Shown here piece by piece: positions 1 through 8,072 of a DNA stretch of 64,000 nucleotides. The DNA is taken from the NCBI RefSeq assembly GCF_003626735.1, contig NZ_RBHX01000001.1, forward strand, positions 3,162,001 through 3,226,000, written 5' to 3'. The notes under the pieces are model-generated. The model did not search any database and was not told where the DNA came from. It saw only the letters and a list, made by a program, of their open reading frames with translations. Position 1 is the stretch's first letter. Each line of letters opens with the position of its first letter. Source of the DNA: Microbacterium sp. CGR2 (GTDB lineage: Bacteria > Actinomycetota > Actinomycetes > Actinomycetales > Microbacteriaceae). A program made the translations under genes and the position numbers.

Positions 1-54
1 AAGATATGCCTGCAGCGAGACGACCCCTGGGCGCGATTTCGGGATCGTGGAGGC

Positions 55-963
55 ATGTCTTCCCCGATCGTCGAAACCTCGAACCTGACCAAACGCTACG
101 GGCAGCGCAGCGTCGTCGAGAACCTGAACCTGCGTGTCCCGGCCGGGAGCGTGTACGGGTTCCTCGGGCCCAACGGGGCGGGCAAGTCCACGACGATGAA
201 GATGCTGCTCTCCCTCGTCCAGCCCACCAGCGGCGACGTGCACATCATGGGACAGCCCATGACCCGCAGCACGCGCCGAAGCCTGCTCGGCAGCATCGGG
301 TCGCTCATTGAGGCCCCGCCCGGGTACGCGCACCTGACCGGTGCTGAGAACATGCGTCTGGTGCAGCGGATGCTCGGCCTGACCAATCAGCAGATCGACT
401 ACGCAGTCCGCGCCGTCCGGCTCAAAGACCAGATGGACAAGAAGGTCCGCAACTACAGCCTCGGGATGAAGCAGCGTCTCGGGATAGCGATGGCGCTGGC
501 CCGAGAGCCGAAGCTGCTGATCCTTGATGAACCGACGAACGGACTGGACCCCGCCGGGATCGAAGAAATGCGGACGTTGCTGCGTCGCCTCGCCGACGGC
601 GGCGTCACAGTGATGGTGTCCTCTCACCTGCTCGGCGAGATCGACAAGACCGCGAACGTGCTCGGGATCCTCTCCGGCAGCCGGATGATCTTTCAGGGCC
701 CACGGTCGGAACTGTTGGTCGCCTCCAACCCGGACGTGATCGTCACGTGCTCGAACCCGCACGCCGCCACTGCCACCCTGCGCTCCTTCAGCGCGCGCCT
801 CACCGCGGACGGTGAGATCGCCGTCCCCGGCCTGGATGACCGAAAGACCGCTGGTGTCGTCGCGGCGCTCGTCGGCGAGAAGATCGGGGTGTACGGGGTA
901 CGGCGCGAGGAGCAGACGCTCGAGGACGTGTTCATGACCCTCACCGCTGGAGGCGGCCTGTGA
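55..963 (+). CDS. ABC-2 type transporter ATP-binding protein (lantibiotic/bacitracin type)
   Basis: ATPase subunit (302 aa) of an ABC-2 exporter or immunity pump, expected on the cytoplasmic face of the membrane. Visible are Walker A GPNGAGKST (residues 38-46), the signature YSLGMKQR (about 134-141) and Walker B LLILDEPTNGLD (about 154-165). The short C-terminal extension after residue 215 is typical of BcrA/LanF-type subunits. The start is the ATG preceded by a GTGGAGG ribosome binding site. Its stop overlaps the GTG start of the next permease by 4 nt (GTGA), so the two are translationally coupled. The set of one ATPase and two about 249-aa permeases matches the LanFEG/BcrAB layout. The substrate cannot be read from sequence. 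A two-component system that often controls such pumps would lie outside the window. Confidence 0.9.
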   Translation: MSSPIVETSNLTKRYGQRSVVENLNLRVPAGSVYGFLGPNGAGKSTTMKMLLSLVQPTSGDVHIMGQPMTRSTRRSLLGSIGSLIEAPPGYAHLTGAENMRLVQRMLGLTNQQIDYAVRAVRLKDQMDKKVRNYSLGMKQRLGIAMALAREPKLLILDEPTNGLDPAGIEEMRTLLRRLADGGVTVMVSSHLLGEIDKTANVLGILSGSRMIFQGPRSELLVASNPDVIVTCSNPHAATATLRSFSARLTADGEIAVPGLDDRKTAGVVAALVGEKIGVYGVRREEQTLEDVFMTLTAGGGL

Positions 964-1709
964 TCTCCCGGGCAGTGGCGAACGAGTTCGCCAAAATGCG
1001 CCACCTCAAGGTCGGGGTGATCGCGGTGTTGATGGTCCTCGGGGTGCTCGCACTGTCGCTGTTCGCGGTGATCTCCAGCCCGGAGTTCGATCCCGAGACA
1101 CCTCAGGCGTGGAACGCGCTGCTGGCCGGCATGTCACTCGGCATCCCACTGCTTTCCCCGTTGCTGCTGGCGGTGCTCGCCTCCCGGCAGACCGACATCG
1201 AGCACCAGGGCAACGGATGGCTGCTGCAGTCCACCGCCGGGGTCACCCCGGGCGGTGTCTGTCGGGCCAAACTGGTTGCACTCGGCCTGATCGTCTCCGT
1301 GGTCACGCTCGGCACCAGTCTGATCGTGCTGGCCTTCGGGAAGGTGCTCGCGGGCATCCTGCCGCCGGTGCCGCTCGGGCATTGGGTCGGATTCACGCTC
1401 TGCATGCTCGTGGTCAACCTGGCCGTTCTCGCGCTGCACATCCTGCTGTCGGCGAAGGTCGAGAACCAGCTCGTCGCCCTCGGCGTCGGCGTGCTCGGCT
1501 GCATCCTCGCGGTGTTCTCGCAGGGCCTTCCGGCCGCCGCCGCGCACGTCACCCCGTGGGGCTACTACGCCCTCGCCCAGGCCGCCGGCTACGAAGGCGA
1601 TGCGATCCAGGCGCTGCCGATCGCGTACCCGAGCATCGCCGTCCTGGCCGTGGTCGTCGGGGTGACCTTCGCCGTCCTCACCGTCCGTTTCGATCGTCAG
1701 GAGGCTTGA
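960..1709 (+). CDS. ABC-2 type transporter permease 1
   Basis: Integral membrane protein of 249 aa with about six hydrophobic segments, including one near residues 18-38 and one at the C-terminus before the final RFDRQEA. It has the ABC-2/LanE-LanG permease look: a cytosolic N-terminus with a KM..LKV segment, then paired membrane spans. The start is a GTG overlapping the stop of the ATPase gene, and the next permease follows after 1 nt, so the three genes form one operon. It presumably pairs with the second permease to form the channel of a peptide export or self-protection pump. Function is inferred from gene order and topology; no substrate-specific motif is visible. Confidence 0.82.
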   Translation: MISRAVANEFAKMRHLKVGVIAVLMVLGVLALSLFAVISSPEFDPETPQAWNALLAGMSLGIPLLSPLLLAVLASRQTDIEHQGNGWLLQSTAGVTPGGVCRAKLVALGLIVSVVTLGTSLIVLAFGKVLAGILPPVPLGHWVGFTLCMLVVNLAVLALHILLSAKVENQLVALGVGVLGCILAVFSQGLPAAAAHVTPWGYYALAQAAGYEGDAIQALPIAYPSIAVLAVVVGVTFAVLTVRFDRQEA

Positions 1710-1710
1710 C

Positions 1711-2460
1711 ATGAACGCGCTGTCCGCCGAACTCGTCAAGCTCAAACGATCCCTGGCCTGGCCGATCGTTCTGCTCCTGCCCATCGTGCTCGTCCTTGCC
1801 GGGGCCGCCACCCAGCTCGCCGACGGCCGTCAGCCGGAGAACGGTTGGGACACCGTCTGGCTGCAGTCGGTCGGCTTCTACGGCCTCTTCCCGCTCGCGA
1901 TCGGGATCGCGATCTTCGGCTCCCTGGTCTGGCGGGTCGAGCACCGGGGCAGCAACTGGAACGCGCTGATGAGCGGCCCGACCAGCTCGCTACACATCGT
2001 CACCGCCAAGGCCGCAGTCGTCGCGGGACTCACCGCGATCATGCAGGTCGTCCTCCTGGCAGCCGTCATCGTGATCGGCAAGGTCGCGTTCGGGCTGCCC
2101 GGGATGCTGCCCGGCCAGCACTTCGCCGTCACCGGGCTGCTGATCCTCGCGACGATCCCGGTCGCGGCCGTCCAGTCGGCGCTGTCGATGTTCCTACGAT
2201 CCTTCGCCGCGCCCGTCGCCATCGCCCTGGTTGCCTCCGGGGTCTCGACCGCCGCATTGATGGCCGTCGGCGACGCCGCCCTGATCTCGCCCTACGGCGT
2301 CGCCACCCGCGCCGCGCTGCTGGGCACCGGCTCCTTCGTCGACGACGGCACCGTCACCGGCAGAGCCGTCGCCGCGATCTTCACCGCAGCCGGCGTCCTC
2401 ACCATCGCCCTCATCGTCCTCACCACCCGGGTGCTCGACCGCCACGACACCCGCATCTGA
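1711..2460 (+). CDS. ABC-2 type transporter permease 2
   Basis: Second membrane subunit, also 249 aa, with hydrophobic stretches near residues 17-37, 50-70, 95-125, 135-160, 165-185 and 215-240. The N-terminal MNALSAELVKLKRS is the usual cytosolic lead-in of lantibiotic-type ABC-2 permeases. The start ATG has a good ribosome binding site (AGGAGG, 7 nt upstream) that overlaps the end of the previous gene. Equal lengths and the tight operon suggest that the two permeases form a heterodimer with the ATPase at 55-963. Confidence 0.82.
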   Translation: MNALSAELVKLKRSLAWPIVLLLPIVLVLAGAATQLADGRQPENGWDTVWLQSVGFYGLFPLAIGIAIFGSLVWRVEHRGSNWNALMSGPTSSLHIVTAKAAVVAGLTAIMQVVLLAAVIVIGKVAFGLPGMLPGQHFAVTGLLILATIPVAAVQSALSMFLRSFAAPVAIALVASGVSTAALMAVGDAALISPYGVATRAALLGTGSFVDDGTVTGRAVAAIFTAAGVLTIALIVLTTRVLDRHDTRI

Positions 2461-2489
2461 CCCCGCCACACGCAAGAAGGAGAACGCTC

Positions 2490-2882
2490 ATGTCTGAGAA
2501 TCCCGGCCAGGCCCCCGCCCACATCATCCAGAACAATCGGCCCCCATCGGGCAAATCCGCAGCCGGGAAGGGGGTCATCGCGCTCGTGCTGTGCGCCGCC
2601 GCGTTCCTCTCCGCGCCGATGCTGATACTCATCCCGTACGTCGGATTTGTGCCGGCCGTGCTCGCTGGCGCGGCGATCATCGTCGCCTGGTCCGGACTGC
2701 GCGGAGCGACCCACGGAAACGGCACCGCCGTCACCGGCCTGATCATCGGCGTCGTGCTTTTCGCGGTCTTCGCAGGCATCGCCACAGTCTGGAACCTCGT
2801 CGTCGCCGACCCCGCGATCCGCGACTACGACCAACTCCACGAAGTAATCGAGCACATCAAGGGACTCGTCTTCGGCTCCTGA
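2490..2882 (+). CDS. Small membrane protein, DUF4190-like
   Basis: A 130-aa protein with a polar N-terminus of about 27 residues, then two hydrophobic blocks (residues about 29-63 and 76-102) and a charged C-terminal tail. The pattern resembles the DUF4190-type small actinobacterial membrane proteins. The start is the ATG 8 nt after an AAGGAGA ribosome binding site; the reading frame runs far upstream through permease 2 but that part is not coding. It follows the ABC permeases by 29 nt in the same direction, so it is probably co-transcribed and may be an accessory of the pump. That role is inference. Confidence 0.72.
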   Translation: MSENPGQAPAHIIQNNRPPSGKSAAGKGVIALVLCAAAFLSAPMLILIPYVGFVPAVLAGAAIIVAWSGLRGATHGNGTAVTGLIIGVVLFAVFAGIATVWNLVVADPAIRDYDQLHEVIEHIKGLVFGS

Positions 2883-2914
2883 CCGTCGCAGCGCAGCTCG
2901 GAGGGAGTGCGTCC

Positions 2915-3022
2915 GTGACGTCCGAGTGGCCGCCTGGTCGCCCCTGGCGCTCGCTCAAGGAGATCAAGCGCGTCCTGAAGGCGGCCGACATCACCCGACG
3001 AACGCCCGCTACCCGCTCGTAG
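2915..3022 (+). CDS. Possible 35-aa small protein
   Basis: A GTG-initiated reading frame of 35 codons with a strong GGAGGGAG ribosome binding site about 8 nt upstream and a GC-rich third position in about 29 of 35 codons. The product is basic (KEIKRVLKAADITRR) and has no family I recognise. It could be a genuine small protein at the end of the ABC operon or the start of a truncated gene. Low confidence because of its size. Confidence 0.3.
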   Translation: MTSEWPPGRPWRSLKEIKRVLKAADITRRTPATRS

Positions 3023-3060
3023 TCCGAGTCGATGGCGGGGCGGTGCTCAACGCCTCGCGG

Positions 3061-3426
3061 TCAGTCGAGCTCCTTCAGCTCCGCGGTCCTGTCACCGCCG
3101 GCGTTTCCTGTGTTCACTGTCCCCTTCGGCTCGAATAGGATCGCCTGAACCTCGTCCGTCGCTTTCGGGCAGTGCTCGACGCCCCGCGGAACGACGAACA
3201 CGTCATTCGGATTCAAGATGACGTCTCGGTCACGGAGCTGGATCGTCAGCTGGCCGCTCACGACCATGAAGAGCTCATCGGTGTCGGGATGGGTGTGCCA
3301 CACGAACTCGCCCTGCAGCTTGACCACCTTGACGTCATAGTCATTGATGCTGGTCAGCCGGTGCGGCTGCCAGTGCTCATCGATTGCGGAAAGAGCGTCG
3401 AGCACATTGCGAACTTCATCTGCCAT
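3061..3426 (-). CDS. Cupin domain protein
   Basis: Single-domain cupin of 121 aa from the chosen ATG. Cupin motif 1 is clear (G39, then H44-T-H46, E51 and G58 in FVWHTHPDTDELFMVVSG), and motif 2 is PRGVEH (residues 80-85); together His44, His46, Glu51 and His85 would bind one metal. The C-terminal GTVNTGNAGGDRTAE is shared by a widespread group of small cupins of unknown substrate. Start choice: ATG at 3426 lies 7 nt after a TACGCT -10-like hexamer, fitting a leaderless transcript; an ATG at 3444 is the alternative. It stands alone, with a hypothetical small gene converging on it. Confidence 0.83.
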   Translation of the reverse strand: MADEVRNVLDALSAIDEHWQPHRLTSINDYDVKVVKLQGEFVWHTHPDTDELFMVVSGQLTIQLRDRDVILNPNDVFVVPRGVEHCPKATDEVQAILFEPKGTVNTGNAGGDRTAELKELD

Positions 3427-3829
3427 GTTCCCAAGCGTAGCCATCGAGCCAGCACCACCATGAGCCGTCCCACTTGCAGACGCGAACCCTCGCGACCCAG
3501 CTCGAGCATCCCGACGCGAATTCGGAACAACCGATACACAGCGGAAATCCCGATCGAAGTGAGACGAAGAAGCCCTCACTCGCCTCATCGACGGTGGGGG
3601 CTTCGGACGTTGCTCCGGTGGACTATTCGGAGCCCACTGGCACTGAAAACCCCACGCGAAGGACTATTCCGGGAGCAATCCGCGTCGTGCGCGGTGGCCT
3701 GGCTCGCCCTCGCGCAACGAATGAACATCAACAGGCCGAACGATGCCCGCCTGAGTACATCGCGAGGATGATCACAACTCCGCCCGACGCACGATGCAAC
3801 CATTCTCGTCTCCCGCGAGGCTGGAGACC
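3427..3829. other. Non-coding gap between the cupin and the PAP2 gene
   Basis: About 400 nt in which I see no convincing coding region on either strand; the open frames here show no codon bias and no recognisable motif. The first 13 nt hold the -10-like hexamer of the cupin gene (3434-3439, minus strand). The remainder may be decayed sequence, in keeping with the gene fragments found nearby. Confidence 0.4.
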
Positions 3830-4456
3830 ATGCCTCCTTCGATGTTGTCGCGCCGCCAGCTGATCCCCCTCGTCACTGCTGGACTGCTCGCGATAGCTGT
3901 ACTGGTGGTGCCCGCACCGGGCAGCTTCAGCGTCATCGGAACACAGTGGTTCGCATCCGTCGGTTCAGGCATCCGGAATGTCGATCTCGTCTCGGAAGCT
4001 GGGCTGTCACTACTCGCTGCGACGACGGCCGCCAGCATCGTCTACGCGTGGATCCGCCATCCTGAACGCCGAGCGAAGATGGTGGCGGGAGCCGGTGGAG
4101 TAGTCGTCGCCTATGCGGTGAGCGAGGGCGCGAAGCTGGTCTTCGCGCAGCCGCGACCCTGCAGTCGCTGGGCTATCGCCGCTGAGTGTCCTCCGGCTGG
4201 AGACTGGTCATTGCCCTCGAATCACGCGACGCTGGCGTTCGGTGCGGTCGTCGTCATCGCCGTTGGGTTCGGGCGAACGTGGCTCACGTGGCTCGCTGCG
4301 GCAGTCGCCGCGCTGGTGGCGATCGGACGAATAGCTCAAGGCGTCCACTATTTGCATGATGTCGCACTCGGTGCGCTGCTGGGGCTGGTGGTGACGATTG
4401 TTTTCGTGCGGCTCGCCACTCGACGTACTGTCCTCAGAGATGGCGGCTGTAGGTGA
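3830..4456 (+). CDS. PAP2-family phosphatase, membrane
   Basis: Polytopic membrane phosphatase of about 208 aa. The three PAP2 signatures are present in order: KLVFAQPRP (the K-X6-RP form), LPSNHAT (a PSGH motif with Asn for Gly) and GRIAQGVHYLHD, which carries the catalytic His and Asp. Family members dephosphorylate undecaprenyl pyrophosphate, phosphatidic acid or related lipids at the outer membrane face. The start used is the ATG at 3830 with a GGAG just upstream; ATGs at 3794 and 3842 are possible. Its last 23 nt overlap the convergent GNAT gene. A second, unrelated-looking PAP2 gene lies at 16140-17063. Confidence 0.83.
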   Translation: MPPSMLSRRQLIPLVTAGLLAIAVLVVPAPGSFSVIGTQWFASVGSGIRNVDLVSEAGLSLLAATTAASIVYAWIRHPERRAKMVAGAGGVVVAYAVSEGAKLVFAQPRPCSRWAIAAECPPAGDWSLPSNHATLAFGAVVVIAVGFGRTWLTWLAAAVAALVAIGRIAQGVHYLHDVALGALLGLVVTIVFVRLATRRTVLRDGGCR

Positions 4457-4922
4457 TCATGGGTTCGCCACCGAGAGGGTGCGGAACCGGCCCGGAGACC
4501 GCCTCGAACCCCTCCGTTTCGTACAGCCGGATGGCGGCGTTCCCTCGTCTCACCGCGAGCTCGATCGTCGAGCAACCGGCGCCTTTCGAGGATTGCACTG
4601 CGTCCCGCAGCAGGGCACGGCCAGTGCCCTGCCCGGTAGCCTCGGGCAGAACGGCGATGCGCTCCAGCAATGCTGACGTGCCATCACCCGGTTTCGGGGT
4701 GGTGAGAGCAAAGCCCGCCAACGGCTTGCCCGAGAGCGCGAACCGGATGACGGGGCCGTCGAACAAGGACTTCATGCGTTCAGCGACCGGTGCGGAGTCG
4801 ACATCACCATCGCGGTGCCGAAGCGCATGCACCCAGAGTTCTATGCATCTCGCGATATCTTCGGGAACTCTTCCCGCCACGATGTCCGTCACACCGGCAA
4901 TCGTCGCACGGGCGCGCGCCAC
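4434..4922 (-). CDS. GNAT family N-acetyltransferase
   Basis: A 162-aa acyl-CoA-dependent acetyltransferase. The acetyl-CoA pyrophosphate-binding loop is seen as ATGQGTGRALL (about residues 94-104), preceded by the beta-strand LLERIAVLP, and followed by the C-terminal IRLYETEGFEAV typical of GNAT proteins. It starts with GTG and overlaps the convergent PAP2 gene by 23 nt at its 3' end. The acceptor substrate cannot be inferred. Confidence 0.85.
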   Translation of the reverse strand: MARARATIAGVTDIVAGRVPEDIARCIELWVHALRHRDGDVDSAPVAERMKSLFDGPVIRFALSGKPLAGFALTTPKPGDGTSALLERIAVLPEATGQGTGRALLRDAVQSSKGAGCSTIELAVRRGNAAIRLYETEGFEAVSGPVPHPLGGEPMITYSRHL

Positions 4923-4947
4923 TTGCGGACGGGGCTACGATCTTGCC

Positions 4948-5407
4948 ATGAAGCCCGACGAGCTGTGGCTGGCACAAGACGGGAACTTCACGCAGGTACT
5001 CCGCAAAGGCCCTGCGGCGAGGTTCGCAGGTTACGCCGTCGGTGTGATCGAACTGCTCATCGGCCCAGCCCTGAGGTGCGGGATCCAAGATCGGTGATCC
5101 TCGGAGAAAAGACAGGTGTGGAAGTCACCCTGTTCATCAGCGGACCTGACGTCCCTGCGTTCCAGACAACGCACCGCGGAAGCGACGGTGCCATCGAGCG
5201 CTTGGGGAAGTCATTCCCCGCAATCGTCGATCATTCCGACTGTGCCTACATGATCGTGCGCTGAAACAGGGCGACTCGGTTGCAGTTCTACTCGTCGATC
5301 CGCTTAGCAGCTTCGAGGAAGCCTACGTCGAGCGTATTGGTCGCACCGAGCACTTCCACCCCGAGCAGAACGCTGCACCGGCTCAGCTGGCGATGAATCC
5401 GACGTAG
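4948..5407 (+). pseudogene. Frameshifted gene of unknown function
   Basis: Three reading frames in succession look coding and together would form one protein of about 150 aa. Frame 1 begins at an ATG (MKPDELWLAQDG) 6 nt after a TACGAT hexamer and runs to a stop at 5095-5097. Frame 2 is coding from about 5090 to 5264 (EVTLFISGPDVPAF, ending at CAYMIVR). Frame 3 continues from about 5258 to a stop at 5405-5407 (ALKQGDSVAVLLVD, then RIGRTEHFHPE). Third-position GC is somewhat lower than in neighbouring genes. I do not recognise the family. Two one-base changes would restore one frame, so this is either a decayed gene or one with sequence errors; two small genes remain possible. Confidence 0.45.
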
Positions 5408-5445
5408 GATTCACCGATGTCGGAGGTGCGGAGCACACTCTCCCC

Positions 5446-5847
5446 ATGGAGATCACACTCGCTCAGCCCGAGGGGCTCGTCGTCAGCCCCGCTTTCAGTC
5501 ACGTCGCCGTCGTGCCACCCGACGCGACGACCATCTACATCGGCGGCCAGAACGGCGTCGACGCCGCGGGGACTGTCGTCTCGACGGATGCCGGGGAGCA
5601 GTCGGTCCGCGCTGTGGAGAACGCCAGGACGGCGCTCGAATCCGTCGGCGCGTCCCTCGACGACGTCATCAGCTGGACAGTTCTCATCCACCAGGATGCC
5701 GACCTGCGCGCCGCGTACGGAGCGGTCGCGTCGAAGCTCTCGCGCGAAGGAGCTCCGCCCCTCGTCACGGCGGCCCTCGTCGCCGGTCTCGGTGTGCCCG
5801 GAGCCCTGATCGAAGTCAGCGCCGTCGCCGCGGTCGTCCGGGACTGA
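5446..5847 (+). CDS. RidA/YjgF/YER057c-family protein
   Basis: A 133-aa protein aligned end to end with the RidA fold: TIYIGGQNGVDAAG near residues 29-42, QSVRAVENARTALESVGASLDDVI (about 52-75) and a C-terminal ALIEVSAVAAV strand. Classical RidA hydrolyses reactive enamine/imine intermediates using an Arg near residue 105; here the matching stretch reads PPLVTAALVAGLG and shows no such Arg. It therefore probably belongs to a RidA subgroup with another role. It follows the decayed gene by 38 nt and precedes a truncated GNAT fragment. Confidence 0.82.
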   Translation: MEITLAQPEGLVVSPAFSHVAVVPPDATTIYIGGQNGVDAAGTVVSTDAGEQSVRAVENARTALESVGASLDDVISWTVLIHQDADLRAAYGAVASKLSREGAPPLVTAALVAGLGVPGALIEVSAVAAVVRD

Positions 5848-5890
5848 GGTCCCCGAAGTCTGAACCCTTCGACGTCGCATTTCGGACGAC

Positions 5891-6060
5891 ATGGCCTCCT
5901 GTGTGAAGGTTCTCCGCGCCGTTCACTTGCGAGATTCGTATCCGATCAACTGGCCTGTGGATGCTGAGAGCTGGCTCGAGGAGCTTGAGACAGCTTGGGT
6001 CGCAGAGACTGACGGTCACGTGGTCGGACACGTGGCCGCGCGAATGACTGAGGGCGATCC
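5891..6060 (+). pseudogene. GNAT acetyltransferase, N-terminal fragment
   Basis: The first about 52 codons from the ATG encode VLRAVHLRDSYPINWPVD, then WVAETDGHVVGHVAA, which is the standard N-terminal third of a small actinobacterial GNAT enzyme. After TEGDPREVTLVRR the similarity ends: the acetyl-CoA binding loop is absent and the frame closes at 6157 within unrelated sequence. A second open segment in another frame (6052-6237) begins at about the same point, so the junction looks like a deletion or recombination breakpoint. Confidence 0.6.
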
Positions 6061-6237
6061 GAGGGAGGTTACGCTGGTGCGCCGTACCTGTCCCGGTCGA
6101 CTCTGCGCACGTGGGTGTTCTCCGATGTCGAGCTCGAGACTTTCCCCGCTGAGCTGAAGAAGCGCTCCCTTCGCGTGACGTCGGAGTGGACCCACGAACA
6201 CGGGGTCGCATTCATAGTCGTCGACGGCCTCGTCTGA
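6052..6237 (+). pseudogene. 3' fragment of an unidentified gene
   Basis: An open frame without its own start but with coding-like composition, ending in a TGA at 6235-6237. The translated tail includes STLRTWVFSDVELETFPAEL and WTHEHGVAFIVVDGLV. It is in a different frame from the GNAT fragment that it abuts, which suggests that the 5' parts of this gene and the 3' part of the GNAT gene were lost together. I do not recognise the family. Confidence 0.4.
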
Positions 6238-6301
6238 GGGCTTCGGTTCCCGCGTTGTGAAGCGAGCGTTGCTGAGGCGCACGCTCTCTCACGCGACAGC
6301 A

Positions 6302-6778
6302 TCAGGTCAGCGCGAGATACATCGTGTCCGAACCTCCGTTGCGTCCGACGGCTTCAAAGCCGGCGCGCTCGTAGAGGCGTCGTGCATCATTACCATCCTC
6401 GACGCTGAGGCTGATGCCTGCGAGCCTGCGGCTGCGAGCCTGGCTGATCAGATCCGAGAGCAGCTGGCTTCCGATGCCCTGACCTCGGTACGCGGCGAAA
6501 GTGGTGATGCTCAACTCAGGCGTATCCGCATCGACGAATCCGTATCCCGGATCCTCGGCGGGGAGGAACACCAGCCAGGCCACGGCCTTGACGACGTTTC
6601 CGTCCTGGTGAGCGAGCCCGAAATCGCGGCCCGAGGGAAAGCTCGTGAAGTAATGCGAGATCTCGTTGGCGGCGTCGACGTCGTCGAGCGTGAAACGCTC
6701 CTCGTTCCAATTCATGTTGGCGAGCGTTGCATCCCGGAGGAGCGGCCGGTCAGCCGAAGTGAGAGGTCGCATCGTCAT
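6302..6778 (-). CDS. GNAT family N-acetyltransferase
   Basis: A 158-aa acetyltransferase from the ATG at 6778. Motifs: TTFAAYRGQGIGSQLLSDLI holds the acetyl-CoA binding RGQGIG loop, and SVEDGNDARRLYERAGFEAV is the usual C-terminal motif B. The longer open frame upstream of 6778 has no coding character, and the chosen ATG sits 6 nt after a TACGGT hexamer on the minus strand, fitting a leaderless mRNA. The substrate is unknown. Confidence 0.87.
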   Translation of the reverse strand: MTMRPLTSADRPLLRDATLANMNWNEERFTLDDVDAANEISHYFTSFPSGRDFGLAHQDGNVVKAVAWLVFLPAEDPGYGFVDADTPELSITTFAAYRGQGIGSQLLSDLISQARSRRLAGISLSVEDGNDARRLYERAGFEAVGRNGGSDTMYLALT

Positions 6779-7082
6779 AGCCTCACCGTACCGAGGAGAG
6801 GAGATGCTGGCGACGTGGGGCGATTTCGAGTGAGACGGGAGGCCGACGACCGACGGGTCCGAAACCTCGTCTCCGACGTTTTCCCGGATGACCCGGGCTC
6901 TACCGCCCGACCCGCGAGCGGTCAGCGGTGAGCGACTGCCGGCAGCCATCGCCTTGGGAGAGTTGCGTGCAAGGCAGCGTCCCTCGCGAGTATCGCCGGC
7001 GAACGAGACTGCTTGCCCTCCTTCTCCTGGCCTCCAAGGCCGCGAGTTTCCGAATTATCTCGACATCCTGTCGCTCCTCGGA
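6779..7082. other. Gap with no recognisable gene
   Basis: Just over 300 nt. Apart from the -10-like hexamer of the GNAT gene (6785-6790, minus strand) I see no gene, repeat or hairpin here. Open frames on both strands lack codon bias and known motifs. Confidence 0.4.
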
Positions 7083-8072
7083 TCAGCGAAATGCTCTGCT
7101 GATTGCGCCAGACGTCGAAAGCAGGTTGATCCACAAGAGGAACTTCTGAGCGGGGCGCAGCGGGAGTGCGACGAGTCTGCGCCATCCCTCGCGTCGAGAC
7201 CAGGATTTGGTGATTCGCACCCGGGTGCCACCAGTCGTTTCCACCAAGAACAGTTCATTCCGGACCGAGGCGCTTCGGGGGGCATCGGGGTACGTGAAGC
7301 TCCACACGATTCTCTCCGGTCTGCGTGCTGCGACGAGTTCGATGTTGCGGCGTCGGAACCTGGCCTTGTGCTTCACCGGCTTCCCGTTGGGGTGGCTCAT
7401 GGGCGCGAGGCCTTGCCACACCGTTCCCGCCGGCGCATCTCGGCTCAGGAGTTCAACGGTGCCGACGCTCATCTCGCAGTCCGGGACGCGAATCGGATCC
7501 GACAAGAACTGCCACACCTGTTCTCTTGGGGCAGGGACGAATGCGTCCATTGACCCCGATGCCCACCCTTCCACTTCTGCTGCGGTAGGCGCTTTCACTT
7601 CCTCGGGAGAGCCGAACCGGCTGAGGTGGTCGAGGACGGCATCGGGTGTCGTGTCCAGACGTTCCAGGATTTCGGCGATCAGACCGCTGGGCTCCGAGAC
7701 GAGTTCCTGAAGCACCGCAGCGGCGTCCCCGGCCTTGTGTCTGCTGACAGACCGGGCGATGAGGTCAGAAGCCCGCTTGCTCCACTCGTAGCCGTCCGTC
7801 TCGTGGAAGACGATTCGCCCTGCCTCCGGGAAGGACGTTCCGATGCCGAGTGACGCCAGCTGCGCTTGGTGCTGTTCCTCAACGGCACGTCGTGCGACGT
7901 CGAGATCAATACCGATATCACGCAGCGCGCGTCCCGCGGATTGATCACTGACCACCAGAGCGAGGAAAAGGTGCTCGATGTCTGCGGTACGAAGCCCCAG
8001 CCGAGACGCCTCCTCCATAGCTACGAGGGAGAGCGACTGACTGGTCTGAGCGGCGCGAACGAACTTGCTCAT
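7083..8072 (-). CDS. Clp_N (ClpA/B/C N-domain) fused to an SRPBCC domain
   Basis: A 329-aa two-domain protein. Residues 1 to about 150 form a double Clp_N repeat (SLSLVAMEEASRLGLRTADIEHLFLAL is the first repeat), the substrate- and adaptor-binding module of Clp ATPases; no ATPase domain follows. From about residue 172 to 300 there is an SRPBCC/polyketide-cyclase-like ligand-binding fold (SMDAFVPAPREQVWQFLSDP, then a TGGTRVRITKSW strand). The gene overlaps the stop of the upstream HTH gene by 4 nt, so the pair is one translational unit. A sensor or scaffold role is likely, but the ligand and client are unknown. Clp_N proteins beside small HTH regulators recur in actinobacteria; the SRPBCC fusion is the less usual part. 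Confidence 0.8.
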   Translation of the reverse strand: MSKFVRAAQTSQSLSLVAMEEASRLGLRTADIEHLFLALVVSDQSAGRALRDIGIDLDVARRAVEEQHQAQLASLGIGTSFPEAGRIVFHETDGYEWSKRASDLIARSVSRHKAGDAAAVLQELVSEPSGLIAEILERLDTTPDAVLDHLSRFGSPEEVKAPTAAEVEGWASGSMDAFVPAPREQVWQFLSDPIRVPDCEMSVGTVELLSRDAPAGTVWQGLAPMSHPNGKPVKHKARFRRRNIELVAARRPERIVWSFTYPDAPRSASVRNELFLVETTGGTRVRITKSWSRREGWRRLVALPLRPAQKFLLWINLLSTSGAISRAFR

